The notes under the pieces: generated by a model
Told to the model about the DNA's origin: nothing
The model's input: only the letters and a program-made list of their open reading frames with translations
The model's database searches: none
Position numbers and translations under genes: made by a program
Shown: in pieces, positions 1 through 8,999 of the stretch
Position numbering within the stretch: position 1 is the stretch's first letter
Layout of the letters: each line of letters starts with the position of its first letter
NCBI GenBank assembly: GCA_001510575.1
Contig: LNGK01000005.1
Coordinates: forward strand, 2,239,234-2,303,233
DNA: 64,000 nt
Source: Knoxdaviesia capensis
Lineage: Eukaryota > Ascomycota > Sordariomycetes > Microascales > Gondwanamycetaceae
Direction of reading: 5' to 3'

Positions 1-1
1 C

Positions 2-1213
2 GCCCTCCCCCGCTCAACCTCCGAGCCCACGCTGGCCAAGAAGCCCAAGAAGGAAATCGACATGAACCTGGCCTACGGCTCGATCCCGCCCGACCTGGCC
101 CACCGCACCGACCTCAACCGCGAGTTCTCCCGCGACGGCCCAGACGGCGCCGCCGGCCCCAGTGAAGAGGCCGAGGCCCAGAACCTGGTGCGCACGGTCG
201 AGAACCTGCTCGACGAGGCCCACTGCGTGCAACACTCGGCCACCTCGATAATATCCCACCTGCAGCAGAACCCCGAGGCTGCCGCCGCCGTGGCTCTGAC
301 CCTCGCCGAGCTGTCGACGCTCCTGACCAACATGTCCCCGGCCTTCCTCGGCGTTATCAAGGGTGGCTCGCCCGCCGTGTTCGCGCTCCTCGCGAGCCCG
401 CAGTTCTTGATTGGCGCGGGTGTGGCCGTCGGTGTCACGGTTGTGATGTTCGGCGGCTGGAAGATCATCAAGAAGATCAAGGCCTCCAAGGAGGCTGCTG
501 CCGCCGCTACACCCGCCATTCCGATGGAAATGGGCCCGCTGCCGCCGCACATGCGCGCCACCGGCCACGGCGGCCCGCCGTCGCAGGGCATCGACGAGGC
601 GCTGATCCTCGACGACGACGTCAGCTCAATTGAGTCGTGGCGCCGCGGGATCGTCCCGTTCGGCGAGGACGAGAGCGCCGATCTCGAGCTGATCAGCCCG
701 GAGGCCGACCGCCACCTGCGCCGCGCCCACGCCGAAAACCGCCAGAACGACGACACGCGGTCGCGCAGCGGCCGGTCCGAGCGCAGCCACCGCTCGCACC
801 GCAGCAGCACCAGCAGCAGCCATCACCACCACGGCAGCGGAAGCAACCACCACAGCAGCTCGCGCAGCCGCCGCGCCGGCGCCACTGACATCAATGCCGG
901 GTCGGTGCCCGACCGCCGCGCCAGCATGCGCCGTGCGGCCACCATGCCGGCCTCCACATCCGCGCCCAGCGAGTACAGCGTGCGCACCTCCGGCAGCGGC
1001 CGCTCCTCCAAGGCATCCCCGTCGTCGGCGGCGGCCAAGAAACGGTCCGGCACGGCCCCGTCCAAGCTCCGGCCGATCGAGGCGACCGATGCGGACGACG
1101 ACGGGCGCTCGATCGGCAGCATTGTCATGCCAATCCGCACCAAGGAGAAGAAGACAACCAACATGCTCAAGACGCTGTTCAAGAAGAAGAAGGAGAGCGT
1201 GATGGTGCCGTGA
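2..1213 (+). CDS. Conserved membrane-anchored protein of unknown function, 5'-truncated by the window edge
   Basis: The reading frame is open from base 2, upstream of the first visible ATG at 62, so the true start lies outside the window. The visible part is about 404 residues. A helical segment around SATSIISHLQQNPEAA is followed by one strongly hydrophobic stretch (FALLASPQFLIGAGVAVGVT, continuing into VVMFGGWKII). This ends in a lysine-rich KKIKASKE stop-transfer, which suggests a single membrane pass. The C-terminal half is disordered and rich in Ser, Arg and His (a run of four His), and ends in a basic lysine cluster. I recall this layout from Aspergillus-type conserved hypothetical proteins but know no function for it. 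Coding sequence is strongly GC-biased. It ends at TGA 1211-1213. Confidence 0.85.
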   Translation, partial: ALPRSTSEPTLAKKPKKEIDMNLAYGSIPPDLAHRTDLNREFSRDGPDGAAGPSEEAEAQNLVRTVENLLDEAHCVQHSATSIISHLQQNPEAAAAVALTLAELSTLLTNMSPAFLGVIKGGSPAVFALLASPQFLIGAGVAVGVTVVMFGGWKIIKKIKASKEAAAAATPAIPMEMGPLPPHMRATGHGGPPSQGIDEALILDDDVSSIESWRRGIVPFGEDESADLELISPEADRHLRRAHAENRQNDDTRSRSGRSERSHRSHRSSTSSSHHHHGSGSNHHSSSRSRRAGATDINAGSVPDRRASMRRAATMPASTSAPSEYSVRTSGSGRSSKASPSSAAAKKRSGTAPSKLRPIEATDADDDGRSIGSIVMPIRTKEKKTTNMLKTLFKKKKESVMVP

Positions 1214-1880
1214 GTGATGAGCTCAACGATGATGAAAACGGTACCCACGAAGATTACTCTGCAACACACGACTACAACGACGAGCACATGATGATGATGC
1301 TGGGGATTTGAAGGGCCTGCATGACAATGAGCATCGTCTTTCTCTCGCCTTCAACTTTCAACCCACATGCACACACAACTGGGCGTTCTTCCCGACATAC
1401 TACTATGCTTCCTTTCACTTGTTATGTACATACGATATCCACGGACACTCCCTATTTTTATGTCTGCTTCTTTTTTCTCTTTTTGGTTTTTTTTTTCTAC
1501 AAGGGCTTGGGTGTTTGATTATTTTCTGTTTTCTCATCTGCTCAAACAGCAGCCGCGTTCTCAACTTGATTCTTCTCCTCTTTTCCTTTCTTTTTCTCCT
1601 TGAACTCTTCTCTCTCCTCAGTCGGACTCCTGTTTCTTTTTCTATCTATAATCTTGTCGACGTCTAGAGTCTGGGCGCTTTCTCTTTCTTCGTTTCTCTT
1701 CTTCAGGTAGCTTGTTTGAACGAGTTTGTTCTTTAGTATGCACCAGAAAACCCGAGCAGGTTGATTTTATCGAATGCTATTGCTGTCTTTTTTGACATGT
1801 TGAGCTATGTCTATGTTACTACTTTATGGTTGAGGTGCATGTCTACTTGTGATATCGACGTCGTAGTCGTCCAGCAGGAA
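1214..1880. other. Intergenic: 3' flank of the membrane-protein gene
   Basis: T/C-rich sequence with no coding signal. It is probably the 3' UTR and terminator of the upstream gene. It carries no sequence resembling the N-terminal (Rossmann) half of a sirtuin, which matters for interpreting the next feature. A short CA run sits at its right end, next to the sirtuin homology boundary. Confidence 0.6.
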
Positions 1881-2335
1881 CCACACACACACACACGCCG
1901 GGCTCCAGCCTCCCGCGCATCCTCGACCCCGAGAAGCCGCCGCCGCACATCCCGCGCGACCAGATCCCCACGTGCCCCAAGTGCGCGCGCGGCATCATGC
2001 GGCCCGGGGTCGTCTGGTTCGGCGAGCCGGTGGACAAGCGCGTGCTCGGCGCCGTCGACGACTTCATCAGCCCCGCGCAGCACCCCGCGGACCCGCTCGA
2101 CCTGGTGCTGGTGGTCGGCACGTCGGGCCGTGTGGTGCCTGCGGCGGGCATCGTCAGGGCGGCGAAGCGGGTGGCTGGGGCGCGCATCTGCCATGTTAAC
2201 CTGGATGCGGAGATGCCGCAGACGCTGAAAACTCTCGATTCGGGAGATTTCGCGTTTGCGGGCGATGCCGCGGAGCTTTTACCCAAGCTTCTCGAGCCGG
2301 TTATTGGAAAATACGAGGATTATTCACATCCATGA
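1881..2335 (+). pseudogene. Sirtuin (Sir2/SIRT5-like) remnant, C-terminal half only
   Basis: The frame ending at TGA 2333-2335 encodes the C-terminal half of a class III NAD-dependent deacylase. It has the second zinc-binding pair and following motif (CPKCARGIMRPGVVWFGE), the nucleotide-binding LVVGTSGRVVPAAG, and the late HVNLDAE strand. The N-terminal half is missing: there is no GAGIS motif, no catalytic HG(N)VD-type segment and no first zinc Cys pair. The 650 bases upstream are non-coding 3' flank of the neighbouring gene. Homology begins about base 1900, right after a CA dinucleotide run. The remaining 140 codons have no stop or frameshift, so truncation looks recent or the fragment is retained. 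A very distant 5' exon cannot be excluded. As it stands it cannot form a working deacylase. It converges with the transporter gene. Confidence 0.75.
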
Positions 2336-2467
2336 TCACGCTTTGTTCTGTAGGAAGACTTAGAGCAGCACTCTCCCTTGGGAAGGATATCCTCACTACA
2401 AAGGCCAGCCGTTGATTGATTGGAAATGATTGAATATATAGAGTACAGTCTTGTTAGTTCAACCGGC

Positions 2468-4204
2468 TCACGCCTTCTTCGCCAGTGTTGCGCCCACCAT
2501 CACCGCGGTCGTCGCCAACAGCCCACTGCACACCGCAAACACGGACTGGTGGGCGCCGCCGCCGCCGCCGCCGCCGCGCGTCGCCAGCATCGCCGCGACC
2601 ACGAACACGTTCAGCGGGACACGGAGCGCGCTGTACACGCGCGCGCGCACGCCATCGGCCACCAGCTGGCTTTTGATTACGCCTATGCACGGCCAGTAGA
2701 AGCCGACGCACGCCTCGAACACACACGCCAGCCAGAACACCGCGCGCTCGCTGGCCGCCACGGCGCCGGTGGCCAGCAGTGCGAGGCTGGTGGCGGCCGC
2801 CGCGAGGATGGCAACCAGGATGGTGGGTTGGGCGCCGGGGGTGTGGGCTGAGACACGCCCGAAGACCAGTGATGCGGCCATCATGGCCGCCATGAAACTG
2901 GCGAACACGGTGCCGTAGGGCAGTGGAGTCGCGGCGGCTGCGGTTTGCCCGCTGGCGGTGGTGCTGGCGGTGGCGGCTCGGGCGGAGCTGAGGGCGCGGC
3001 CCCAGGAAAACACGAAAAGATACATCGAGCCCTCGAACATTGTCGTTGCCAGGCCGAGGGCGCGGATTTTGGGGTCAGCGAGAAGGTCTGCCAGGCTCGA
3101 TTCGGGCTTTGCCGGGGGTTGGTCCTTGGTATCAGCTGCAGGTTTCGTCACACCGAAGTTTTCCGACTAGATGGCAAGGAGATTGTATCAGCTTTCCCAC
3201 ATCTCTCAGTAGACGCAGGCTCGTCTTCATATATACGCCGTCTCACACATACCCATTGCATGAATATCACCACTGCTGCCGCTGCAACAAGCCCCACGCT
3301 GGCCATGAACGGGCCCGCCATCGATCCAGTCCCGGGAGATGCAGACCGCGTGCGACTGACCAACCACTCACTAAACACACCGCTCGCAATCGCCGCGATC
3401 CCGTTCAACGTCCCAGCGGTCGAGTAAGTCCGCGCCAGCGAGAATCCGTGCTCCTCCAGCGAGCGCGCACGGAAATCTGCCACCATCCAGCTATCAAACA
3501 CCGAGTACAGCAGGCTTGTGGACAGACCACCCAGAATCCGGCCGGCGAACAGCAGCGGGACCACAACCGGGGCGTCGGATGACTGGGAGTTATCCAACGA
3601 GAAAATGCGGAGGATGTAGGAGACTGCGGAATGCACCTGTGCGTTTGCGGTTAGAAGACAGGACAGGGCGGCGGAGACACAGAACAAGAGGGCGAAGCGG
3701 CGGCGGCCGTGGCGGTCGGCCAGCGTCCCGACAACCGAGGACGAAAAGCCACCGGCAACGAACCCGGTGGTGAAGAGGGCTGAGACCGTCGAGGCCGAGA
3801 GCCTGTACTGGTCGGTATAGAGCGAGTAGAGGAATGGTCCCTGTGAAAAGTCGAAGGTCAGATTTGCCCGTTTGCAACCATCAACTAGAGATAAACAGAA
3901 CATCATGCTTCCCTACCTGCATCCAGTCCGACGCCATGACAAGCGTGTAGACCACGTAGTACGCCAGCTGCGATCCGGCCGCGTCGCGGTGGTTCACGCT
4001 GAGCCGGGCCATGGCGGCCGTGCGCAACGAGCCGGTATCGCGGAGGCCGTCTCCATCGCAGGCCGCGTTTGGCTTTGTGCCTGGTGCTGACACCGGATCA
4101 ACAGGCTTGGACGGTGCGGGTGCTGCTGCTGGTTGGTTGGCCAGGAGAGCGCCGCAGACCAGCAGCAGGGCTGTGAGGCTCGTCTGATAGGTTTCAGCCT
4201 CCAT
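2468..4204 (-). CDS. MFS transporter, MFSD5/MoT2-type molybdate-anion transporter family
   Basis: Three exons (4204-3917, 3840-3253, 3166-2468) join in phase 0 to give 524 residues. The introns of 76 and 86 nt have GT-AG ends. Family hallmarks are the segment DWMQGPFLYSLYTDQY just across intron 1, the MFS motif A variant GTLADRHGRRR after the second helix, and a second half starting after a hydrophilic central loop (TKPAADTKDQPPAKPE). About twelve hydrophobic segments are visible. Known members (human MFSD5, Chlamydomonas MoT2) move molybdate or related anions across membranes; substrate here is inferred from family only. The start at 4204 is the first ATG in frame with the N-terminal hydrophobic helix. 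The gene converges with the sirtuin remnant and diverges from the CCDC130-like gene. Confidence 0.88.
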
Positions 4205-4378
4205 TGTGCGCGTTTCGGTGGTTGGGCTGAGTTTGATATTGATCTTCGTCTTGGTCTGTTTGAGGCTTGCCAGAGCTGGCACTGGGCTTACATGGCGATA
4301 TGAAGAGAGAGAAAGAAACCAAGAGAAGAGAAGAACAGAGACACCGGAAAAGAAAATGCTGCACGGGGCCGAGACAGC

Positions 4379-4389
4379 TTTATATAAAA
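4379..4389 (-). promoter_or_regulatory. TATA-like element upstream of the MFSD5-like transporter
   Basis: On the minus strand the sequence reads TTTTATATAAA, about 175-185 bases upstream of the transporter ATG. It is the best TATA-like sequence in the shared promoter region; position fits a TATA box with a leader of roughly 100-150 nt. No transcript evidence was available. Confidence 0.35.
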
Positions 4390-5387
4390 GAGACACACTC
4401 CAGCCAGAAGCAGACATGTAGGCAATATAGGGCTATGCTGTCCTTCCCCTCCCATCCTCCCGCACAGTTTCGGACCCCCGATAAACCACTACCCCCATGT
4501 AGTTCAAGCGCGGAAAATGGGTGGGAAACACAAAAAGAGACGAAAGACGACGTGGCCCATTGGCAAAATTGGACAGGCTTTCTTGCTTGCTCTCGGCCTG
4601 TTTTATCCGGTGTGCCGGTGACGCGGAACAGGCCGCAATGGGCCGAAAGCCCAGCTTTTGGCTATGTGAAGGCCATGGAATTTTGGAGGGGAGTCATTCT
4701 GCTTTGGAGTGTTGGAGTGTGCTTGATGTCATCAATCACTCGAAACTGTGATCTTGATATTGGGCATCGCCGTGGTTCATCCCCAGCGATCGTCCATGGT
4801 CTCTCCAGGAATGAATGTCAGTGCTGGAGAAAACCATTATTCGTCTGTACGTTGGGTAAAACGTGGTATTCAGAATAACCGCCGATATGTGCGAGAGATA
4901 TGATACCGGTTTCTCTTACTTACATACAAGGACGATCAAGAAAAGAGAAGAAGTTTGGGCCAGATCTCGTGAATCTGCGTTTGATGTTAAGGGAAAACGA
5001 TAACAGTGCGCGGTTCTGTATATACTGTACCACAACAGCCATGAGACCCCTAAATTCACAGTGCCAGTACGCACGGTACCTGATGTCGGAGTTATGCACG
5101 TTTTATGCGCAGATTCATAACTGGGGAAACAGCGCCAAAGTTTTGGGCCATAAGTGTACAGACGGTTTATGCACGACTTGTCTTCAACAATGTCAAAGTC
5201 GAGTCACCACCAGGTCCAACTTCACCTGTTCAACCCTCTCGCAGGATTTCCAACCACAACCAGCAGCCGTCGTGGTGAACCCACAAACCGCCTCCACCTC
5301 CATCGTTTTCCCCTTCATTTTTAACTTGTCTCCTTTCCACACACCACACCCCCGGAAACGAAAGCCCCCACCTCCCAATCTGCCACC
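4390..5387. other. Divergent promoter region between transporter and CCDC130-like gene
   Basis: About 1 kb with no convincing coding sequence. It contains the leader of the CCDC130-like gene, which is C/A- and T/C-rich just before its ATG with a CCACCATG start context, and presumably elements for both genes. Confidence 0.6.
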
Positions 5388-6809
5388 ATGCAAGGCTTCA
5401 ACATGGGCCGCTACGTCCCGCCGGACGACGAGGGCGTGCGGTCCGGCAACCAGCTGCACGGGAAGCACGGCCACGGTGCGCGCGCGCGCAAGCCAGGCGC
5501 GCTGGTGGTCCGCTTCGAGATGCCGTACGCCATATGGTGCGGCTCGTGCCCGCAGCCGACGCTGATCGGCCAGGGCGTGCGCTTCAACGCCGACAAGCGC
5601 CGCGTCGGCAACTACCTCTCCACGCCCATCTGGAGCTTCCGCTTCCGCCATGCCGAGTGCGGCGGCCGCATTGAGATGCGGACGGATCCGCAGAATACTG
5701 ACTATGTGGTTGTGGCCGGCGCGCGGCGCCGCGAGATGCCGGCTGATGAGAACGACGGTGCTGTGCGGCCGCAGACGACGACGGCAGCCCCAGAGCCGGG
5801 CGCCGGTGGCGCTGCCCCGGTTCCCGGAGCTGCTCACGACGACGGCGAGGACGATCGCCGAGCGCTGTCGCAGGAGGACCGCGAAGCCCTCCGCCAGTCA
5901 GCATTCAGCAAGCTCGAGAAAACCATCCGCGACCGCGAGGCTTTCGCCGTATCCTCGCGCCGCCTCGACCGCCTCCGCCGAGTCTCCACCCGCCGGTGGA
6001 ACGACCCGTACACGCGCAACCAAGCCCTCCGGCTCGCCTTCCGCCGGACGCGCCGCCACCACGAGCGCACTGCCGCCAACGACGCCGCGCTGAAGGAGCG
6101 CCTCGGCGGAATTAGCCTGGATCTGCTGGAGCCCGCAGAAGCTGATGCGCGGCGCGCGGCCCTGGTCCAGTTCGGGACTCCCGCTCAGGATGTTTCCGAG
6201 AGTGCAGCCACGTCGCAGCCACTGCCGGGCGAACCGGGACACGATCCGCTCCTCGCAGTGCTTCCACACCGCGCCACCCTCGCCAAGCCCCTCTTCGAGC
6301 CCCTATCCGCCGATCCGACCAAGAAGGCTCCCTCGCAACCCAAGCCGACCGTTGCATCAGCGCCAAAAACACGCGCCCTCGAGCCCCCTACCCCTGCGCC
6401 ATCAACCCCGTCGGCGGCATCCAGAAAGAAACCCCGCGAGCACCGCCTCGTCCTCGTGAAGCCCACGCTCGCCAAGACCGCCCGCATTGCCGCCGGCCGC
6501 CGCGACCACCTCAAGTCGGAGCTGGAGCGGTCGCGGCGCATTGCCAGTGACCCGTTTCTAGCGTCGTTCCGGAATGCCGCCGATGACGGCGCATCGAGTG
6601 CTCGTGGTGGTGGGGGGAAACCCGGTCGGTTTTTGTTGAAGCGCAAGGTCTCCGGTGCTGCACCGGCGGGAGCCGATTCTGCCCCGGCCCCAGCGGTTGA
6701 GAAGCTTACCGAGAAGCCAGCACCCGTATCCTCATCAGTTGTCGTGGCCAACCCCTCCAGTAGCTCGGCTCGACCGAGTCTTTCTCTTGTTAACTACGAT
6801 AGCGAATGA
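5388..6809 (+). CDS. saf4: CWC16-family splicing factor, CCDC130/Saf4 (YJU2B) type
   Basis: A single exon encodes 473 residues. The N-terminus MQGFNMGRYVPPD and the following FEMPYAIWCGSC and GNYLSTPIW segments match the CCDC130 branch of the CWC16/Yju2 family. These proteins associate with the spliceosome around the catalytic steps. The conserved domain occupies residues 1-115 and ends with TDPQNTDYVVVAGA. Zinc ligands appear to be Cys51, Cys54, His88 and Cys91; the third position is His, where Yju2/CCDC94 proteins have Cys. Two helical, Arg-rich segments follow (about 150-210), then a long Pro/Ala/Ser-rich tail. The ATG sits in a good fungal context (CACCATG). The nuclear role is inferred from the family. 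Confidence 0.9.
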   Translation: MQGFNMGRYVPPDDEGVRSGNQLHGKHGHGARARKPGALVVRFEMPYAIWCGSCPQPTLIGQGVRFNADKRRVGNYLSTPIWSFRFRHAECGGRIEMRTDPQNTDYVVVAGARRREMPADENDGAVRPQTTTAAPEPGAGGAAPVPGAAHDDGEDDRRALSQEDREALRQSAFSKLEKTIRDREAFAVSSRRLDRLRRVSTRRWNDPYTRNQALRLAFRRTRRHHERTAANDAALKERLGGISLDLLEPAEADARRAALVQFGTPAQDVSESAATSQPLPGEPGHDPLLAVLPHRATLAKPLFEPLSADPTKKAPSQPKPTVASAPKTRALEPPTPAPSTPSAASRKKPREHRLVLVKPTLAKTARIAAGRRDHLKSELERSRRIASDPFLASFRNAADDGASSARGGGGKPGRFLLKRKVSGAAPAGADSAPAPAVEKLTEKPAPVSSSVVVANPSSSSARPSLSLVNYDSE

Positions 6810-7661
6810 TGGCGCCTGCTCGGCCTGGAAGAGTTGCTGTATTTTCCTTTTCTGTTTTTTTCACGGCTACATTATTTTCATTGCATGAGCGGGGGAAACC
6901 CCAGGACAGGAGTTTGATTCCTTCTTGTTTGATAGATATACCCGGGAGTCCTGTCAAGTCGACACGAACAGTCCATCTCAATTTTTGTTTTTCTACGAAT
7001 ATATGAACATTTTCCATTTACTTCCAATGAATAGAGCCGTATTGGTCTCACACTAGCAATCTCGCCCAAGAACAAAAAAAGGGGGGCTCTCCAGCTTGAT
7101 ATAGAAAAACCCGTGGTGAATGAAATTGCTAGATGAACAAGCCTCTTGCAAAGAAACGAGAGTGGCCATACGCAGACTACCTAGACTTAAAGAAACTCCC
7201 GAGAAACAATCAAAAGCAGAGTAAGGCCCTCCCAAGGAAGCCGAGGGGAGGTGCTCCAAAGCAAAACGAACGCGCAAAAGCAGGTGTACCAGAAGGGGAA
7301 AAAAAAAGAAAAAGAAAACAGCAGAAACACCGGAAGGCCATGAAACAGGATGGAAGAGAGAAAGACAGAGCTGAAAACCTAAGGCTCAGAACAGGGGGAA
7401 TGAGAACAGGAAAGGCAATGAAGGCTAAAACGCGCGTTGAATCTCAAAAGCCGGAAAATATGCTGATGATAGAGAGACAGTACCAAGTCGTCCAAATGAG
7501 GCGGTGCTGATCTCTGCCCTCTCAGTTCTCCGGTGGCGTCGAAATGAAAACCGACAACGAAACGCAATGATTTTAAGCCTGGTCGCTAGCCGAAAGCCAG
7601 CCGACGACGCCTCCATTGAAGGGCACTCAAAGCTTCAAAACAAGGCGACACGCTGAGTTGG
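6810..7661. other. Intergenic between two converging genes
   Basis: This holds the 3' flanks of the CCDC130-like gene (+) and the Ubc8 gene (-). It is A/G-rich on the plus strand from about 7070 to 7480. No coding or RNA gene was recognised. Confidence 0.6.
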
Positions 7662-8999
7662 CTACAGGTCGTCCATCCGTCCGGCGGGGTCGTCGTTGTC
7701 GTCGGATCCAAAGCTGGCGACGGAAGACATGTCGTCGTCATCCTCGCTCTCGGCACCGGCCTCGTCGGCAGCCTCCTTGCTGGCATATTTCTGGACGTAG
7801 TCTGGCATGTTCCGCAAAAAGGAGAGGTTAGTTCTGTTGGTAGCTTCACCCCCTAACTTATGGCCGCAGACTGTGTGATCATTAGCCTTACCCTTGACCT
7901 TGATATCGTAGCTCTTAGGCTCCCGAATCAGAAGGGCCGCGGCCTCGCCGTTCAGCGGATCGGTGGGGTTGGGGTACCGCAGGAGCTGCGGCAGGAACAC
8001 CTCGAAAATATTGATCATGTCGAACATGGGCGACCAGGTCTGGTTAATCACATCAAGACACACCGATCCCGATCTAGAAGGAAACAAAGAAACGTGGTTA
8101 ATCCTCGCAACTCTTCTTGCAGTCCCAGTGTATTCCTCCAAGTTGTTGTTGCTGTTGTATTCGTGCGGCTCGGAGCGGGCGCTTGTTGAACTCACAGTTC
8201 ATCAATGTTCGGGTGAAATATGCGGTTGACAAATCCAATGCTAGGTGACTTGTACGGATATTGATCGGGGAGCTCGACGTGGATCTTCCAAAGACCCCCC
8301 TCGAAAGGCGCTATAAGGTGAAGCAGATTCTAAAGTCAGTGTCGGGATACAGGGCTACTTGGGATGTTCAAGGGAATAGGCTTGACTGACTCTCAACGGG
8401 GCCCTTGAATCTGACATAGAATTCCTGCCTAGAGAATGGAAGTATGTTAGAGCCCAGTAATCGAATACAGAACAGTCGTGTTGTTCCGGAAGGGCGCGTG
8501 CGATCGAACGGCGGGGACGGAAAGAATTGCGTACACTAGGGTAAGAAAAGGAAAGAAACGGATATCGTTTGTCAACATTGAATTCCCAAACAGCCAGCGC
8601 TTCGTCTCCTCCTACTCACTGTTGTCATTCACAAGGGTAACCTCATAGTCGCTCATCATGCTAGAATGGCAGAATCGGTCAGTATTCGCAGTGGGAAGTG
8701 GTCGAGCTGTCAAATCGCCATCGCGGTGTTCGGTAGCGTCAAGCCGGCGGGGAGGGAGTTCATACAGCCTAGTATCAGAAGTTAGCAATCGGAGTCCCGT
8801 GAATAACGTCGTGGCCGGTCCGGAAGCGACGGAAGATGAGGTATAACTTACTTCATGACCTGTAGAGTTGAGAGAAAGGCACCATGGTCATCACAGTCAG
8901 CTTGGGCCACGATCCAACCACAGCACACCTAGGTGTCCAAGTTTGAGAAATACAGCAGAAACTTACATCGGTCTCTATTCTTCTGCGGGGGCTGCTCAT
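7662..8999 (-). CDS. ubc8: Ubiquitin-conjugating enzyme E2, Ubc8/UBE2H type, with microexons
   Basis: Starts MSSPRRRIETD and carries the E2 active-site segment SGSVCLDVINQTWSP (catalytic Cys), then the long C-terminal acidic tail typical of Ubc8/UBE2H. In yeast Ubc8 works with the GID ligase in degrading gluconeogenic enzymes. Proposed exons: 8999-8967, 8859-8852, 8768-8766, 8660-8620, 8535, 8428-8391, 8310-8196, 8073-7892, 7801-7662, giving 186 residues. Exon 2 is 8 nt. A 3-nt exon (GCT) is needed to keep the family length in VMK-L-MMSDYEV. A 1-nt exon (T) would give NDNMQEF, as in yeast NDSMQEF. For the latter, a simpler alternative exists: donor GTAGGA at 8615, which gives NDNSEQEF and one extra residue. 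All other junctions are clear and in phase. It converges with saf4. Confidence 0.88.
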
